This document shows positions 1 through 11,499 of a DNA stretch of 64,000 bases, in pieces. Where the stretch lies: positions 6,882,001 to 6,946,000 of the forward strand of contig OZ316899.1 in assembly GCA_973895155.1 (NCBI GenBank). Reading direction: 5' to 3'. The translations under genes and the position numbers were made by a program. The DNA comes from Marsupella aquatica (taxonomy: Eukaryota; Marchantiophyta). The number at the start of each line of letters is the position of its first letter. Position 1 is the stretch's first letter. The notes under the pieces were generated by a model, which had not been told where the DNA came from, did no database searches, and saw only the letters and a list, made by a program, of their open reading frames with translations.

Positions 1-545
1 CACCACCTGGATCCCATCGCTACTCCAAATCTTCACCATGTAAGGAGTATCATCAAGTACCTTGGTCTCCATTCTCAACGCAGTTATGAATGGCATGCCC
101 AAAATGACTGGGAATGACAACAGCTCATGAACAAAAATATTACAAGGTTGGGCCACATTCCCAAACTTCACAACAACATCAGGACAGCCACCCCAAAGGA
201 AATCCCTCATGGAACTCACAAAATTCACAGCCCAAACCAACTCCTTCTCAATCATCCATTGCCCCTTTTCATAAACACTCTTAGACATCAAGTTAATCTT
301 AGAACCTGAGTCAAACAAGGCCCTCACTTTGCCTTTCATTCCCCTTATTTTGCACTCGCCTTCTGGACAAGCCCTTGCCCAGTGCCCATCTCGGTAAGAG
401 AAACCTTCCTTCGTCGTTCCAAAGCCTACAAACAACCTTACTAGGACCTCAGCTGCTCGGCTTTCGACTCTGACCACGAGCCTATTGTTGAGCGCAATTC
501 CGACTTCGTTCTTTCCAACCTCTTCTTCAAATTCCTCATTCAATC
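1..545 (-). CDS. Ty3/gypsy aspartic protease region (gypsy-1), cut by window edge
   Basis: Reading the minus strand from about 545 to 1 gives one open frame running off the left edge. It holds a degenerate zinc-knuckle-like stretch (HWARACPEGEC, about 355-392), then the retropepsin active-site motif LFDSGS (Asp-Ser-Gly at 301-312), and about 70 codons later the hydrophobic flap-end motif VILGMPF. These are the order and spacing of a retroviral-type protease following gag in Ty3/gypsy elements. The protease would cut the Gag-Pol polyprotein. The upstream linker reading frame ends at 540 in another frame, so a frameshift lies near 540. Reverse transcriptase and integrase of this copy would lie outside the window to the left. 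Confidence 0.75.
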
Positions 546-1195
546 CTCAAACTCATCATCAATTTCCGCATCATCAATGGTCGCATAAGTCCAAAATCCA
601 CCCAAGTCCAACCCTCGGGCCTCCCCCATCAAGGTATGAGGTCCCTCTTTGTATATCCGTTTTCTCTTTGACCTCTCCAAAATGGCTTCCTGGATCTCTC
701 GCTTCATGCTCCCAAATAGGGCAGCATTGGAAAACCCTTGAGCCTGTTGACTCCAAAACTTTTCGGCCACCATTTTTGGATACATGGCCTGATCCAAATC
801 CCTTCCGAGCACCCAACCCGAATCCTTCCTAATCGGCTTTTCAGCAGCCAGTTGCTTCTCAATGTCCTTGTCCTCTTTGAACCTAACCTTTCTCTCCCTT
901 TTGCGAGTTTCCCGTCTTTCTCGTTCCCCTGATTGCAACGGGGTATCATCCTCATCAGTTTTCCTCCGTTTAGAGTTTGGTTCTATGTTGCTCCTACTTC
1001 GACTATAATCATATTGATCAGAACCGGGTCCTCCCATCCCGACTTCTTTCGAACACAATCCGCCAATCTCTGGTAATACTCATCCGACTCGATCACAGGG
1101 CCATCTAACTCGATATTATAAACATTCGCTTTTGCATGTGAAGAGGATGCCTCTCCACTTCTCTTACCAGCCCGCCTCTCGGCCAATGCCTTCAT
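540..1195 (-). CDS. gypsy-1 gag-protease linker region
   Basis: Two overlapping minus-strand frames (1195-983 and 1058-540) join gag to protease. The predicted peptide is rich in Lys, Arg and Glu, with a basic cluster (SKRRKTDEDD) and an acidic tail (DDAEIDDEFED). No catalytic motif is visible. It lies between the gag zinc knuckle and the protease in the same orientation, so it is most likely the C-terminal gag or pre-protease segment with one frameshift between the frames. It could also be a family-specific spacer domain. It is not a separate gene as far as I can see. Confidence 0.45.
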
Positions 1196-1312
1196 CCCTC
1201 CCTTGTTTGAATTGAAGGGAATCGGCTCCTCATTGTCCGGAAATGATATCTTCTTTTGGCCAATCTCTCCGGTGAACTTTACCAGCCCCTTATCAGCTGC
1301 TTCCTTTAGATC

Positions 1313-2227
1313 CTAGCATTCCCTCTTGTCATGATCCTTACTGTTGCACCACATGCATGGCCAGCTCTGGGTCTCTTGCCTCCTCTCGAGGATGCTTCTA
1401 CCCTTAGGCTTCTCAGCCAAATGTGAAATCAGGATTTTTAAGTTCTGCATCATCTCCGCAAGATCATCTATTACTGGCAATGCTTCCTCCTTGGCTAGTT
1501 CCCGTTTTGCCTTAGTCAACAACGGTTCAGGCACCTTCAGCTCAAGAGTTGTGGCTTCCCTATCTAACTCTTGCCTCCGGTGCCGATTTCTCACTTTTGA
1601 CACCGCCTTTTCCACTTGGTTCCAATCATTCGACAACGTCACCCTAGTCAGCTTGAGTAGTTCCATTGCATTTTCCAGCTCCTCTCTGAGATCCTCGTCC
1701 GCTGCTCTCAAGAAGAGAGTGGAGCGCTGCATCTCAATGATCCCAACATCCCTCTTTGGTAACTGGGACACCTTACGCTTGAATTCCCTTAGCAACTCTT
1801 GCGGACCCTTCAGCTTCTTATTACGATCATTCACCCAATCAAGAAACGTGGCTTGAGTGACTCTATCAGCATCCTCAGCCTGGAACTCCTCCTTCATCCT
1901 GGAATCAAAATCATCCCAATTCTCAGCCGTGTCAATGATCAACTTTACCGTAGAGGTTAGTTCTGGCTCCACCAGAACCAGGAACTCCCTCATGGCTATA
2001 TCCTCATTGAACTTGTAGACAACTGCTTCTGTCAGGTAACTCTTCAGGTATTTTGTTACATTCCTTCCATCAAATTGCCCTTTTACTTTCAAAACTTCTT
2101 GGAGACAACGAGTCGTTCTGCTCGTATCTTTGTTCTCCTTCTCAGCTTCAATCTCCTCTTTCCTTATACTCCGCATCATTGTCATGACAATGTGGGAAAT
2201 CCAATCAATCTCGTCGCTATCACCCAT
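1313..2227 (-). CDS. Ty3/gypsy Gag (gypsy-1)
   Basis: The minus-strand frame is open from 2335; the ATG at 2227 (MGDSDEIDW) is the most natural start. The protein of about 305 residues is largely helical and charged. Its middle resembles the retrotransposon Gag capsid domain: FDGRNVTKYLKSY near the start, then FREFLVLVEP-type and DDFDSRMKEEF-type helices. It ends with a CCHC zinc knuckle, C-x2-C-x4-H-x4-C (CMWCNSKDHDKREC), just before the stop at 1313. Gag packages the element RNA in virus-like particles. It lies upstream of the protease in the same orientation, with the LTR at 3059-4152 on its 5' side. Confidence 0.75.
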   Translation of the reverse strand: MGDSDEIDWISHIVMTMMRSIRKEEIEAEKENKDTSRTTRCLQEVLKVKGQFDGRNVTKYLKSYLTEAVVYKFNEDIAMREFLVLVEPELTSTVKLIIDTAENWDDFDSRMKEEFQAEDADRVTQATFLDWVNDRNKKLKGPQELLREFKRKVSQLPKRDVGIIEMQRSTLFLRAADEDLREELENAMELLKLTRVTLSNDWNQVEKAVSKVRNRHRRQELDREATTLELKVPEPLLTKAKRELAKEEALPVIDDLAEMMQNLKILISHLAEKPKGRSILERRQETQSWPCMWCNSKDHDKREC

Positions 2228-2339
2228 CTTGCCTAATTGCCCCAAGGTATCCCTAGTATGGTCACCAATGTCGCGTGGACTGAATGCAAGGGTCACCTCG
2301 GGAAAACAAATTGTTTTTGGCTGCAATCCAGACAAGTGA

Positions 2340-3058
2340 TAGACACAATTTGGGGCCCAAACTCAAACACTTTACTTTCTGAAAATCTCATGATCAATAC
2401 AATGGGTGCCCTTGGGCGGGTCACTCGTGAAAGTCTGATCTCTAACCCTTCGGCGGGCTACTATCTATCTTCCATCGAGCTATCATCCTCTCAAAGGCTA
2501 TCAAGTCGGAAAATTCACAAAATCCAATGCCTGAAGTGCTCAACTCAGAACTCAGAATCACATAGCTTGCATTGCCAACAATCCAACACTCAGGCTTGCT
2601 GGTCCGCAATCGGTAGCACCTCAAACCTCAACCCAAATCTCCATAAACGATTGACTCCCCTGGGCTGAGCCAAAGCCCAGGCCTCAAATATGCCTCAGAA
2701 GCAACATCCCCGCCCGACAAGTCACCGCCAGGCAGGTTGACAACTCAAAAGCCAGACTCTTGGTCGCCAGAAGACGAACCAACAGCCCTTTGCATTCCAA
2801 TCGCAACCAACTCCCAACTCCTTAGCTTTTGCATGCCCAAAACTCATCAAAAACAAAACACCAATCATCACTCAGAGTTGAGCTTGAAATCAAAATGATT
2901 TGACTCCTCAGCACTCGCAGCTCACTGAAAACGGAACACCAATCGATTCTCAGAGTTGGGCTTGAAGTCCAAACGATTTGACTCCAAAGCATTTGTAGCT
3001 CACCAAATACGGAACACCAACTGACTTCCTCATCCTTGGTCTTGGTACTGAAACGGTT
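2340..3058 (-). other. gypsy-1 untranslated leader between LTR and gag
   Basis: No convincing gene. It lies between the 5' LTR (on the minus strand) and gag, so it is the expected untranslated leader. I did not recognise a tRNA primer-binding site next to the LTR. The LTR-proximal third is a tandem repeat, listed separately. Confidence 0.5.
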
Positions 3059-3062
3059 TGTC
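2830..3062. repeat. 78-bp tandem repeat, about 2.7 units
   Basis: The phrase ACACCAAT/ACACCAAC recurs at 2858, 2936 and 3014, giving a 78-bp period, and the intervening sequence (CTCAGAGTTG.GCTTGAA) is repeated with divergence. A period divisible by three leaves a minus-strand frame open through the array, but I see no sign that it is coding. It is likely a leader expansion of gypsy-1. Confidence 0.8.
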
Positions 3063-4152
3063 ACGACACCGCCCTGACCCTAGGACATGCTCATGGCCCA
3101 AATAGCGTAGCTTGTCCTAAAGCTTGTTCCAACACGCCGGGACCAGAATGGCCTTGACTCTAGCAACCAACTCTCGGTTCTTGCCCCACTAATGGTCTAG
3201 GGGCCAAGCACCCTTGGAACTCAACCTTCATGCTTACTTGGCCTTGCCTCCCCAATGCAAGCTCCCTTGGGAGACTGAACGCGGTTTGGCTACTATTTTG
3301 GCAGGATTTGGCAAGTGGGCAAGATAACACCCGCAAACCTCAGGAACCCATGGTTCTCCAAGACCCAGCTATGCTCAGGAGGATGTATCCCTCCTTGAGA
3401 GCTTTCCAACGCACCCAAGAAGTCCTCCAACAGACTTCGCGTCGGGAAGATATTGTCGTTTTTGTTTGGCGCTTTCCCTTAGTGTTGTGATCACCGCGGC
3501 TCACAACTTTGGCTCGCCTTTGGCCCCTAGGGAGACACCACTCCCCTCATATATGATTCTGGAGACCTTTCACCCCCAAACCAGCTTTGGTCCCTAAACA
3601 TTTGGCCTCCAACCCGGATCCGATCGCGCATACTAGGCGCTCCACCAACTGGCAACGCCCATAATTTTCTCGTTAGGCGTCCGCAAGCGGAGTGCCTTAC
3701 CTTGTTGTGATCAGGTCGACCCAGTGCTCATGCCTAGGCCCTCAGGTCTCATTGCCGCTTGGGGTCCCCCATTGGCCAAACCCGGATCGGGCCATAACTC
3801 ACGCCCCAAGCGTCTGTTGCCCATGGTGTAAACTCCATTGGCCTTGGGCCCAAGAGGAGCTCACACTCAAGCCCTCAAAACTCAAAGTGTGTTTGGGGGC
3901 CCGGATGGTCAACCTTGAGTCCGGCCCGTTTCCCCTTGACCCAACCAGCTCTCAGCTTGCCTAAGTCCTTAGTGTGTGTCACCAGCTTGGCTCGTTGCCT
4001 TTGCTAGTGCCACGTCTCATTGCCCACTAGTCTCCCCATGCTAAGTCCTCCTCGGATGGCCTATCCGGGCCTGGACCATAAGGGAGCTTGGTGTTGGAGT
4101 CAGCGACGCCGGAGCTAAGTGTTAATGTAGTCGTGTTCTACGACTATTATTC
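3059..4152 (-). repeat. LTR of gypsy-1, about 1.09 kb, minus orientation
   Basis: This segment is the reverse complement of 6092-6825 joined to 11796-12143, with clear matches along its length (for example around 3410-4130 against 6100-6825, and 3060-3420 against 11.8-12.14 kb). On the minus strand it ends in GTCGTGACA at 3059, directly before the gypsy-1 leader, so it is the 5' LTR of the minus-strand element. The outer end near 4152 is approximate. The two LTR copies differ by many substitutions and small indels, so they are not recent siblings. Confidence 0.75.
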
Positions 4153-4514
4153 CGTAGGGACCATCATTGTGTCAATGGGATCACGATGCTCAAATCCAAG
4201 TGGCCAAAGGTTCTGGCCAAGGCGTATGGGATGACAGGTTAGCTAAGGAATGGCAAAGCAATGGGGGTAGCCAAGGCAAGGTAAGGCACGTTTCATTGGG
4301 GTTGGATACCGCACATAATGTCTAGTTATGGCAATACAAGCAGATGCGTATGTACACCCTAGAGTCTCTAAGATAAGAGGTCCTGAAAAAGTAACATGAC
4401 TTGCCCTAGGGAGGGCATGTCGGTATAATTGCTCGGACATGAAGCAATCGGTTCTTTGCCATTGCAAAGTTGTTACTCGTGCAAAAAGAACCAAACGGTC
4501 TATAGGGCAAAGGA

Positions 4515-5640
4515 GGACTTCTGCAACCCTTACCAATAGCTATGGTCCCATGGGAGTCCATCTCCATGGACTTCATTGTTGCATTACCTGAGTCCCACGG
4601 CAGTAACTCCATCTTAACAATCGTAATTCATTTTTCTAAGATGGCGTATTTCTTGCTGACTACAAAAATGGTTTCGGCCCAAGAGGTTGCCAATCTAGTG
4701 TTTGACAATGTCTTCCAACAATGGGGATTGCCATTGCATATCCTGTCTGACCGCGATACCAAGTTCACGGGCCATTTCTGGAAGGCGTTGTTATGGTTAT
4801 TCAGAACAGACCTTACTGGAGGATCAACGTATCATCACAAGACAGATGGCCAAATAGAATGGGTGAATGGTATCGTGGAGGACTACTTGCATCACTTTGT
4901 GATGGCGAATTAAAAGGATTGGGCAAAGCACTTAACAAGGCCAAGTTTAGGTATAACTTGACCAAGCGTTTGGCAATGGGGTTGGCGCCGTTTGTGTTGG
5001 CCATAGGGAGGACGCCAAGGGCGCCCTCCTAGTTCATAAATCTGGAAGCTTGGCGGACAGAAAGCAAGGTTCCTTCTACGGATGATTTTATTTGAGAGTG
5101 GCGCCTAGTTGTGGAAGCGAGTACCAAGGGCATGACCCTTGCCCAAAGTTGGTACAACGAGCAAGGGGATAAACATTGACGCCAAGTAAGCTTTGAAATT
5201 GGGGAGAGCATCTGGTTGCAGTTGAGACCTGAACAATACCATGGGAACATAAGTAGGAAGCTGGCTCCCAGATATGCAGGGCCCTATCGCATCATACGAT
5301 GGGCCCACAAGGAGAATCCGGTTTTGGTGGTGTTGGAGACACCGAAGGAAATGGGCGTAGGCAAAAGCTACCATGTTAGCCGACTCAAGAAATTTGTCAA
5401 AGACAATGATGCCAACCGGGATTAGGTCTTGTGTCCGGACGCCATGCTGGTGGAGGACGCTGAGGAGTTTGAGGTGGAGGCAATTTTGGACCACCATTAG
5501 AAACGCAAGTTGGGGAGGAAAATCTTAGTCAGAGTATTTGGTGAAGTGAGCTGGCTATGATCAGGCCAGGAGTACTTGGGAACCAAAAGAAAATTTGGGT
5601 AATGCCTCAGAGATCCTTGGAAGCTATTGTAAGCAAAGCG
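4515..5640 (+). pseudogene. Ty3/gypsy chromovirus integrase plus chromodomain (gypsy-2), decayed
   Basis: The frame from about 4515 reads GLLQPLPI then PWESISMDF, the usual entry to a gypsy integrase core. Catalytic residues are present: Asp in MDF, Asp in ILSDRD 60 residues later, and Glu in DGQIEWVN after a further 35-residue gap, a DD35E arrangement. The core stops at 4913. Sequence at 5216-5425 encodes the integrase C-terminal part (LAPRYAGPYRI, YHVSRLKKF). Frame remnants at about 5465-5640 resemble a chromodomain (EFEVEAILDHH, later DPWKLL) broken by stops. A chromodomain after integrase marks the chromovirus branch, which targets heterochromatin. Reverse transcriptase and RNase H are missing upstream. 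Confidence 0.7.
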
Positions 5641-6091
5641 GCCTACCGTCATTATGAACTGGTACAGGGAGCCGTAGCTACCTTTGTGAGTTGTATCCTA
5701 GTTTAACTCCTCTCGGCCTCTCAAGGATAAAGTTGGATTGGGGGGGCGCTGGAGGCTGTTGGGCGGCCAAGTTGCTTTTTGCAAGTGGAAGTTGATGGTG
5801 TCTGCCTCACATCTGTGGGCAGGCTGGTTCAAACCAAAGGGGAGTACCCCAAGGGGAGAACAAAGGGTCCAACGAGTTTGGAGTTAGCTTACCTGCTTGG
5901 AATGGTATCCTACTTGGATAAGTGGGATAGGTTGGAATTTGCTAAGTCTGGAATGCTCATACCAACTTGGTTTGCATCAGCCTTATGGGCAAACCATTTG
6001 TTATCTCATAATATTTTTAAGACCTAAAGTGGTCTAGACGAGCTGGAACGTTTACTTAGGTCATGCGGAGGTGACCATTTTTAAGGGGGGG
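5641..6091 (+). other. gypsy-2 3' untranslated region with polypurine tract
   Basis: No gene is visible. The segment links the chromodomain remnant to the 3' LTR. It ends in a purine run (AAGGGGGGG at about 6083-6091) immediately before the LTR start TGCAAGTCG, as expected for a plus-strand polypurine primer. Confidence 0.6.
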
Positions 6092-6825
6092 TGCAAGTCG
6101 CGGAACTTGACTACCTTAACACTTAGCTCCGGCATTGCTGATTCTGACGCCAAGCTCCCTTATGGTCCAGGCCCTGATAGGCCATCCGGGAAGGACTTAG
6201 CATGGGGAGACTTGTGGGCAATGAGACGTGGCATGGGAAAAGGCAAGGCGCCAAGCTGGTGACACACACTAAGGACTTAGACTAGCTGAGAGCTGGTCGG
6301 GTCAAGGGGAAAAGGGCTGGGCTCAAGGTTGACCGTTTGGAGCCTCGGATGGACTTAGAGTTCTGAGGGCTTGAGTTAGAGCTCCTCTTGAGCCAGGCCA
6401 ATGGAGTTGATGCCATGGGCAACGGACGCTTGGGGCGCAAGTTATGGCCCGGTCGGGGTTTGGCCGATCAGGAGGCCCAAGTGACAATGAGATCTGAGGG
6501 ACTAGGCATGAGCATTGGGTTGGCCCAATCACAATGGGCTAAGGCACTCCGCTTGCGGACACCTAACTATGAAGTTATGGGCGTTGCCAATTGGTGGCGC
6601 GCCCAGACGTGCGGGATAGGATCCGGTTTGGGGACCAAAAAGTTTAGGACCAAAGTTGGTTCAGGGATGGCAGGTCTCTAGAAGCATATATGAGGGGAGT
6701 GGTGTCTCCCTGGGGCCTAAGGGCGAGCCAAAGTTGTGAGCCGCGGCGGTCGCGACGCTGTGGGAAAACGTCAAACAGAAACGGCGATATCTTCCCAATG
6801 GAAAGTCCGTTGGAGGACTTCTTGG
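6092..6825 (+). repeat. gypsy-2 3' LTR, first part (split by copia-1)
   Basis: It begins TGCAAGTCG right after a polypurine tract and is the reverse-complement match of 4152 to about 3410. It stops at 6825 where copia-1 begins; the last five bases, CTTGG, are the copia target-site duplication. The rest of this LTR resumes at 11796. Confidence 0.75.
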
Positions 6826-7118
6826 TGTTAGGAATTGACTCAAGTTCTCGACTTAGTTAGTTTGGCCTCACTAGGGTTAGTTAACCGTGAATTACATTAG
6901 GATAAGATCCACTTAGTTTAGGCCCACTCATCTTGGCCCCCTTGGGGGGTATAGGTTGGAGGGAGAGCACTCTCTCCCTCATTCTTCACATGTACTCTCA
7001 TTTGCTATGGAGCCTTTAGAAGTTTCTCCACTTGGGGTGTCTTGTCGGTGTAGCGTCTGATTGAGTCTCTCTCCTGTTTTTGCATTGCTATCTAGTCTAG
7101 AGCCGTCGGTCTCTTACA
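6826..7118 (+). repeat. copia-1 5' LTR
   Basis: 293 bp, TG...CA ends, matching 11500-11790 almost base for base. It would hold the promoter and polyadenylation signals. Confidence 0.92.
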
Positions 7119-7120
7119 AG

Positions 7121-7132
7121 TGGTATCAGAGC
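7121..7132 (+). promoter_or_regulatory. copia-1 primer-binding site
   Basis: TGGTATCAGAGC lies two bases inside the 5' LTR. This 12-mer is the standard plant retrotransposon site complementary to the 3' end of initiator methionine tRNA, used to prime minus-strand DNA. Confidence 0.9.
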
Positions 7133-8503
7133 TTTGTGTTTGAGGTTCGGCGGCCTGGACAGTGGTGAGATTGTTCGTGTGTTGGATCATGGTGGAAGAT
7201 TGAATTGTCGTCAACAATTGCGTGCATGATCATTTCATTGGTTGTTTTGCATTGATTGTTTCATGTTTGGAAGTGGTGATGGTTTCCCGATTGAAACTTC
7301 ACTGAAGTATTGGATGTGTCACAGTGCTTCTAAGGAAACTGTTGGGAGGACAGTCTGGCAATTTATCGTGCGCATCGACGGGCACTACGTCGCGGTGGAA
7401 GTTTCCCAACGTTTCATCTGGCAAGTGTGGAGCAATCTTATCTTATGTATTGCTCGATTAAGTGCTTGGAACTCTCGACTATGGCTCTTAGTGGTTAGAT
7501 GAATCACTTGTGGGGTTGTCAGGGGTGCTTTTTCTTCGTAAAAATGGCGTGTCTTGTGGGGCCGTTGTTGCAATTTTCTACTTGTTTGTATACTCATTGT
7601 GGTTGCCGCACGCAACCTTATACGGCGCGTTGGACGGTATTCCTTGGCGCGTACAAGGCTCCCTTCCCATGGAAGCTCTTGGCACAAGGCCCAAGAGCTT
7701 TGAAGAGGAGGAGAGGGGCAGCGAGGCACTCCCTTCTCTTGGGAGCATTTAACTTGGGCACAAGGCCCTAAGTACTTAAGGCAGGAGTGGGGGGGAGGAG
7801 AAATTAATTCCCTCCTTTTGGGAGCTTTTAAGAAGGGCTCTAAGCCCTATGATGAGCCAAGAGGGCTCGGAAGCACTTTAAGGAGGAGCTTAGGGGGTGC
7901 GAGGCCCTATGCTTTGGGCGACAGGTGGCGCAAGGGGGACAAATGTGCGAACAATAATTTGTTTTTGTGGAAGTCTGTGGGGCAAGTACCTTCGGTGACT
8001 TTTACATAGGAAACACCTTTTTTTCACGCATTGGGGTTTCTTTTGAGCCAGACATGTATCAAATTTTGGTGCCTTTTGCTGTAGAATTTGATTGTACTTT
8101 GATGCCCTGGAAAAGATACTCTTCCAGAGAGCTATTTTTTGGCTGAAATTTTGGAATTTGGTAGTCGTCAAGGAAGAATTTTTCCGTGACACTTTGCAAG
8201 GGGATACTCAAGGGAGTTGAGCATGGGCTGTGAAATTGATTTGCAGTTAACTATTGCGGAATTGTTTTGGGACCCAAGATACCCGACAGGGGTCAAAACG
8301 GTCATTTTGACCCCCTCTGGTTTGGGTTGAATAAGTTTTTGCTGAAAAAAAATTTGCCAAATCGTTTTCAGATGTAGGCAGTGTACCTTGCAGGCTACGC
8401 GGTAGTGTACTCCATTTCCCTTTTGCCAACTTTCATTTTTTGGTGAATTTTTGGGTGGAGGTATTTTGGTTGTGTTTTTCCTGTGTGTTTTGTGGCAGCA
8501 TCA
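7133..8503 (+). other. copia-1 leader
   Basis: 1.37 kb with no convincing coding sequence. Between about 7670 and 7930 a diverged repeat of roughly 75 bp can be seen (phrases like GGAGC..TT..GGGC.C.AAG.CCCTA recurring near 7671, 7742 and 7820). It is probably the untranslated leader carrying packaging signals. Confidence 0.55.
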
Positions 8504-9300
8504 ATGACTTCAAGAAAGCTTGCGGTGCCAAAGTTTGAGGTGGAGAAGTTTGACGGGAAGGTCAGCTTCAGCCTCTGGACTCAAAAGGTGACCAACGTGT
8601 TGATCCAGCAGGGTCTTGAGAAGACCCTCACTGGAGTGAAACCCTCAAATCTAACATATGAGGAGTGGGAGGATATGTCGGTGTAGGCATGTAGCACAAT
8701 TGAGTTGTTCTTGGCAAACAACATTCTCAAGAACATGTTGGGGATGGATCGTAACGCCAAGAAGATCTGGGATATGCTTACTCACCTTTACCAGAGTACT
8801 TCATTGACTACTCACATTTATCACTTGGAGCGGCTGTTCAGGTTGAAGGTGAAGGATGGTGGCAACATGCGTGATCACCTCAGTTTCTTGGATGAGATTG
8901 TGCACAAGGTGGCCACGGCAGGAGACAAGTTGACCAATGAGTATCTTGCGATGCATTTGTTGATGTCGCTTCCTCAGACCTATTTGACATTGGTGACGGT
9001 CATCACACATGACAAGTCTATGTTGAAGTTGGATGAGGTGAAGGCTACCATTCTTGCACAATGGGGCAAGCAACAACTTTTTGGCCGTGACAATGAGTCT
9101 GCTGCCTTAGTGGTTAGAGGCAGATAAATGAAGCGTACTACGGATCAGTCTAGATCTAAATCACACAATAGATCTAAATCTAAGTCCCATAGTAAGAAAG
9201 TTCAGTGTTGGCATTGCCATGAGAAGGGGAACACCAAGTGGAATTGTCCTTTTTTGTCAAAGCAAAAGCGTCTTGCTTCCAATGGTGCGTCCTCATCGTC
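8504..9300 (+). pseudogene. copia-1 Gag
   Basis: The ATG at 8504 starts MTSRKLAVPKFEVEKFDG, a typical copia Gag entry. The frame contains the helical UBN2-type Gag domain (IWDMLTHLYQS, LLMSLPQTYLTLV). The zinc knuckle lies at about 9206-9247 and reads C-x2-C-x4-N-x4-C (CWHCHEKGNTKWNC), so the usual histidine is asparagine and zinc binding is probably lost. Two in-frame stops interrupt it: TAG at 8684 and TAA at 9125. A Ser/Lys/Arg-rich basic linker precedes the knuckle. Confidence 0.8.
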
Positions 9301-10875
9301 AGTTGGTATTGTGATTGCTGATAATGAGGATGCTGCTAAAGTGCTATGTATTGGTGCTGTGAATTCTGTGTATGACAATAAATGGATGTTGGATTTGGGT
9401 ACCTCTTATCACGTGTGTCCAACGCAATTGTATTTCTCCACTTACCAACCTTGTACCGATACTGTGGAAATTGGAAATGGTGTCCGATGTGCGATTGTTG
9501 GCATGAGGACTATCAAATTCCGGATGTTTGATGGTGTTGTGCGAGCACTGATGGGAGTCAGGCACATACCAGACATCTCTAAGAACTTGATTCTCTTGGT
9601 GCTTTGGAAGCTGATGGATCTCATTTCACTGCACGTGATGGTGCGCTCTTTGTTGTCAAAGATGATGTATCTTTGATTAAGGCGCTACAGCAGAATAATT
9701 TGTACATCTTGGAAGGAGATGTCATTGCTCCTAAAGTGGAGCATGTGGATTCTGTGGTGGAATGTTTGGATGCAGCAGCATCTGTCACAAAATCATCTTT
9801 GGTTGCTTCAATCGAAGCACCCTCAACATCTGGTCGCACACAAGCCATAGATTTGTGGCATGCACAGTTGGGGCACTTGAGTGGTAAAGGATTGGCAACC
9901 TTGGCAAACAGAGATTTGCTGCAAGGCGCTCAATCTGGCAAACTCTCTTTTTGTGAAGATTGCATCTTTGGCAAGCAGAAGGGAGTGAGTTTCAACTCTA
10001 GTTCATACCATTCTCATGAGATTCTTGAGTATGTACATTTGGATGTTTGGGGTCCAACGTCAGAACCGTCATTGGGTGGAGCAAAATATTTTGTGACATT
10101 TGTAGATGATTACTCTTGAATGTGTTGGTTGTATTACACGAAGGAGACGTCTCAAGTATTTGAGATCTTCAAGGAGTGGAAAGCCATGGTGGAGCTACAA
10201 ACTGGGAAGGAGTTGAAGTGTGTTTGGTCAGATAACGGTGGTGAGTATAAGTCCAATGAGTTTGACCAATTTGGTTGGGACCTTGGCCTCAAGCGTCATT
10301 ACACTGTATTGGAGACCCCGCAGTAGAATGAAGTTACAGAACGGTTGAATCGGACATTACTAGAAAAAACATGCAGCATGCTATGTAAGTCCAAGTTGCC
10401 CAACAACTTTGGGGCTGAAGCTGTTAACCAAGCTGCATACGTCTACAATCTGTCACTGCACAGTAGTAAGTTGATGTAGACTCCATTTGAGTTGTGGTAT
10501 AAGAGACCTGTTGATTACTCTAGACTCCGAGTTTTTGGTTGTGCTGTCTATGTTCACATTGAGCAGACACACAGGTCTAAGTTGGATCCCAAGTCTAAGA
10601 AATGTATTTTTCTAGGCTTTAGTCTTGGGTAGAAGGACTATAAATTGTGGGATCCTGTCGATTGCAAGGCAGTTGTGAGCAGAAATGTTGTTTTTGATGA
10701 AGAATGGTTGTCAAGACCCCGAGGTATTTAGGAGGAACAGGTGGAGGAACCCACTACGGTGGAGCTTGGTGGTGATGAGGAAGCTGCTGGTTCCTCTGGT
10801 AGAGGTGTAGTTCCTCGACCAAGGTGCTCCACCAGGGCCAATTTTGGCCAACCCCCAGATAGATTTGGTTTTATA
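9301..10875 (+). pseudogene. copia-1 protease and integrase
   Basis: The protease remnant reads MLDLGTSYHVCP, where DSG would be expected, so the catalytic serine is replaced. A frameshift near 9590 precedes the integrase. Its zinc region (WHAQLGHLSGKG, then CEDCIFGKQ) fits HHCC with one His clearly paired. The core has LDVWGP, DDYS, WSDNGGEY and ERLNRTLLE, giving the Asp, Asp and Glu positions. Stops occur at 10117 (TGA), 10324, 10477, 10630 and 10729 (all TAG). The tail (SKLDPKSKKCIFLGF) is the usual copia integrase-RT linker. Confidence 0.8.
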
Positions 10876-10883
10876 GATCCTCG

Positions 10884-11430
10884 TTGTTGCGGTATCTGAA
10901 AGGTACCTTAGATTGTGGGATCTTATTTGACGGTAAAGCAGACTCTACATTAGAGTTGGAAGGTTTTGTAGATTCAGATTATGTTGGTAACTTGGACAAC
11001 AGGAAGTCTATTATAGGCTATGTGTTTATGTTGGGTGGAGGTTGTATCAGTTGGAAGTCGGCAACCCAATCTTGTGTTGCATTGTCTACTACTGAGGCTG
11101 AGTACATGGTTGCTTGTGAGGCAACCAAGGAACTGATCTCGCTATGGAGATTGGTGAGTGATCTGGGTCTTTGACCTGAAAGACCGGTGTTGTTGTGTGA
11201 CAGTCAAAGTGCTTTGCATCTGGCTAAGAACCCTGTGTTCCATGCCAGGACAAAGCACATTGATATTCGTTATCACTTCATCCGTGAGGTGATTGAGACA
11301 AAATAGATGTTTCTAGAGAAAGTGGCTTCAAAGGAGAATGCAATAGACATGCTTACCAAAGTTTTACCTACCAGTAGCTTTAGTCATTGTGTGGATATTA
11401 TTAATGTTAGGGCCAAACCGAAGACTATGT
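10884..11430 (+). pseudogene. copia-1 RNase H
   Basis: The frame opens at the conserved entry RYLKGTLDCGILF and continues DSDYVGNLDNRKSIIGYVF, LSTTEAEYMVACEATKE and [13 protein letters not shown], then [11 protein letters not shown]. These cover the RNase H aspartate and glutamate positions. The sequence starts exactly where reverse transcriptase should end, so the whole RT domain has been removed. Confidence 0.8.
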
Positions 11431-11499
11431 AGATATGTTACTGAGTCACATATTGTATATCACGTGACTCATTGTGTGAACTGGAGTCAAGGTGGAGAT

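Noticed and set aside
4243-4536. Minus-strand frames near 4.2-4.6 kb as genes
   Set aside because: They are antisense to the integrase zinc-region remnant and integrase start, and contain no domain.
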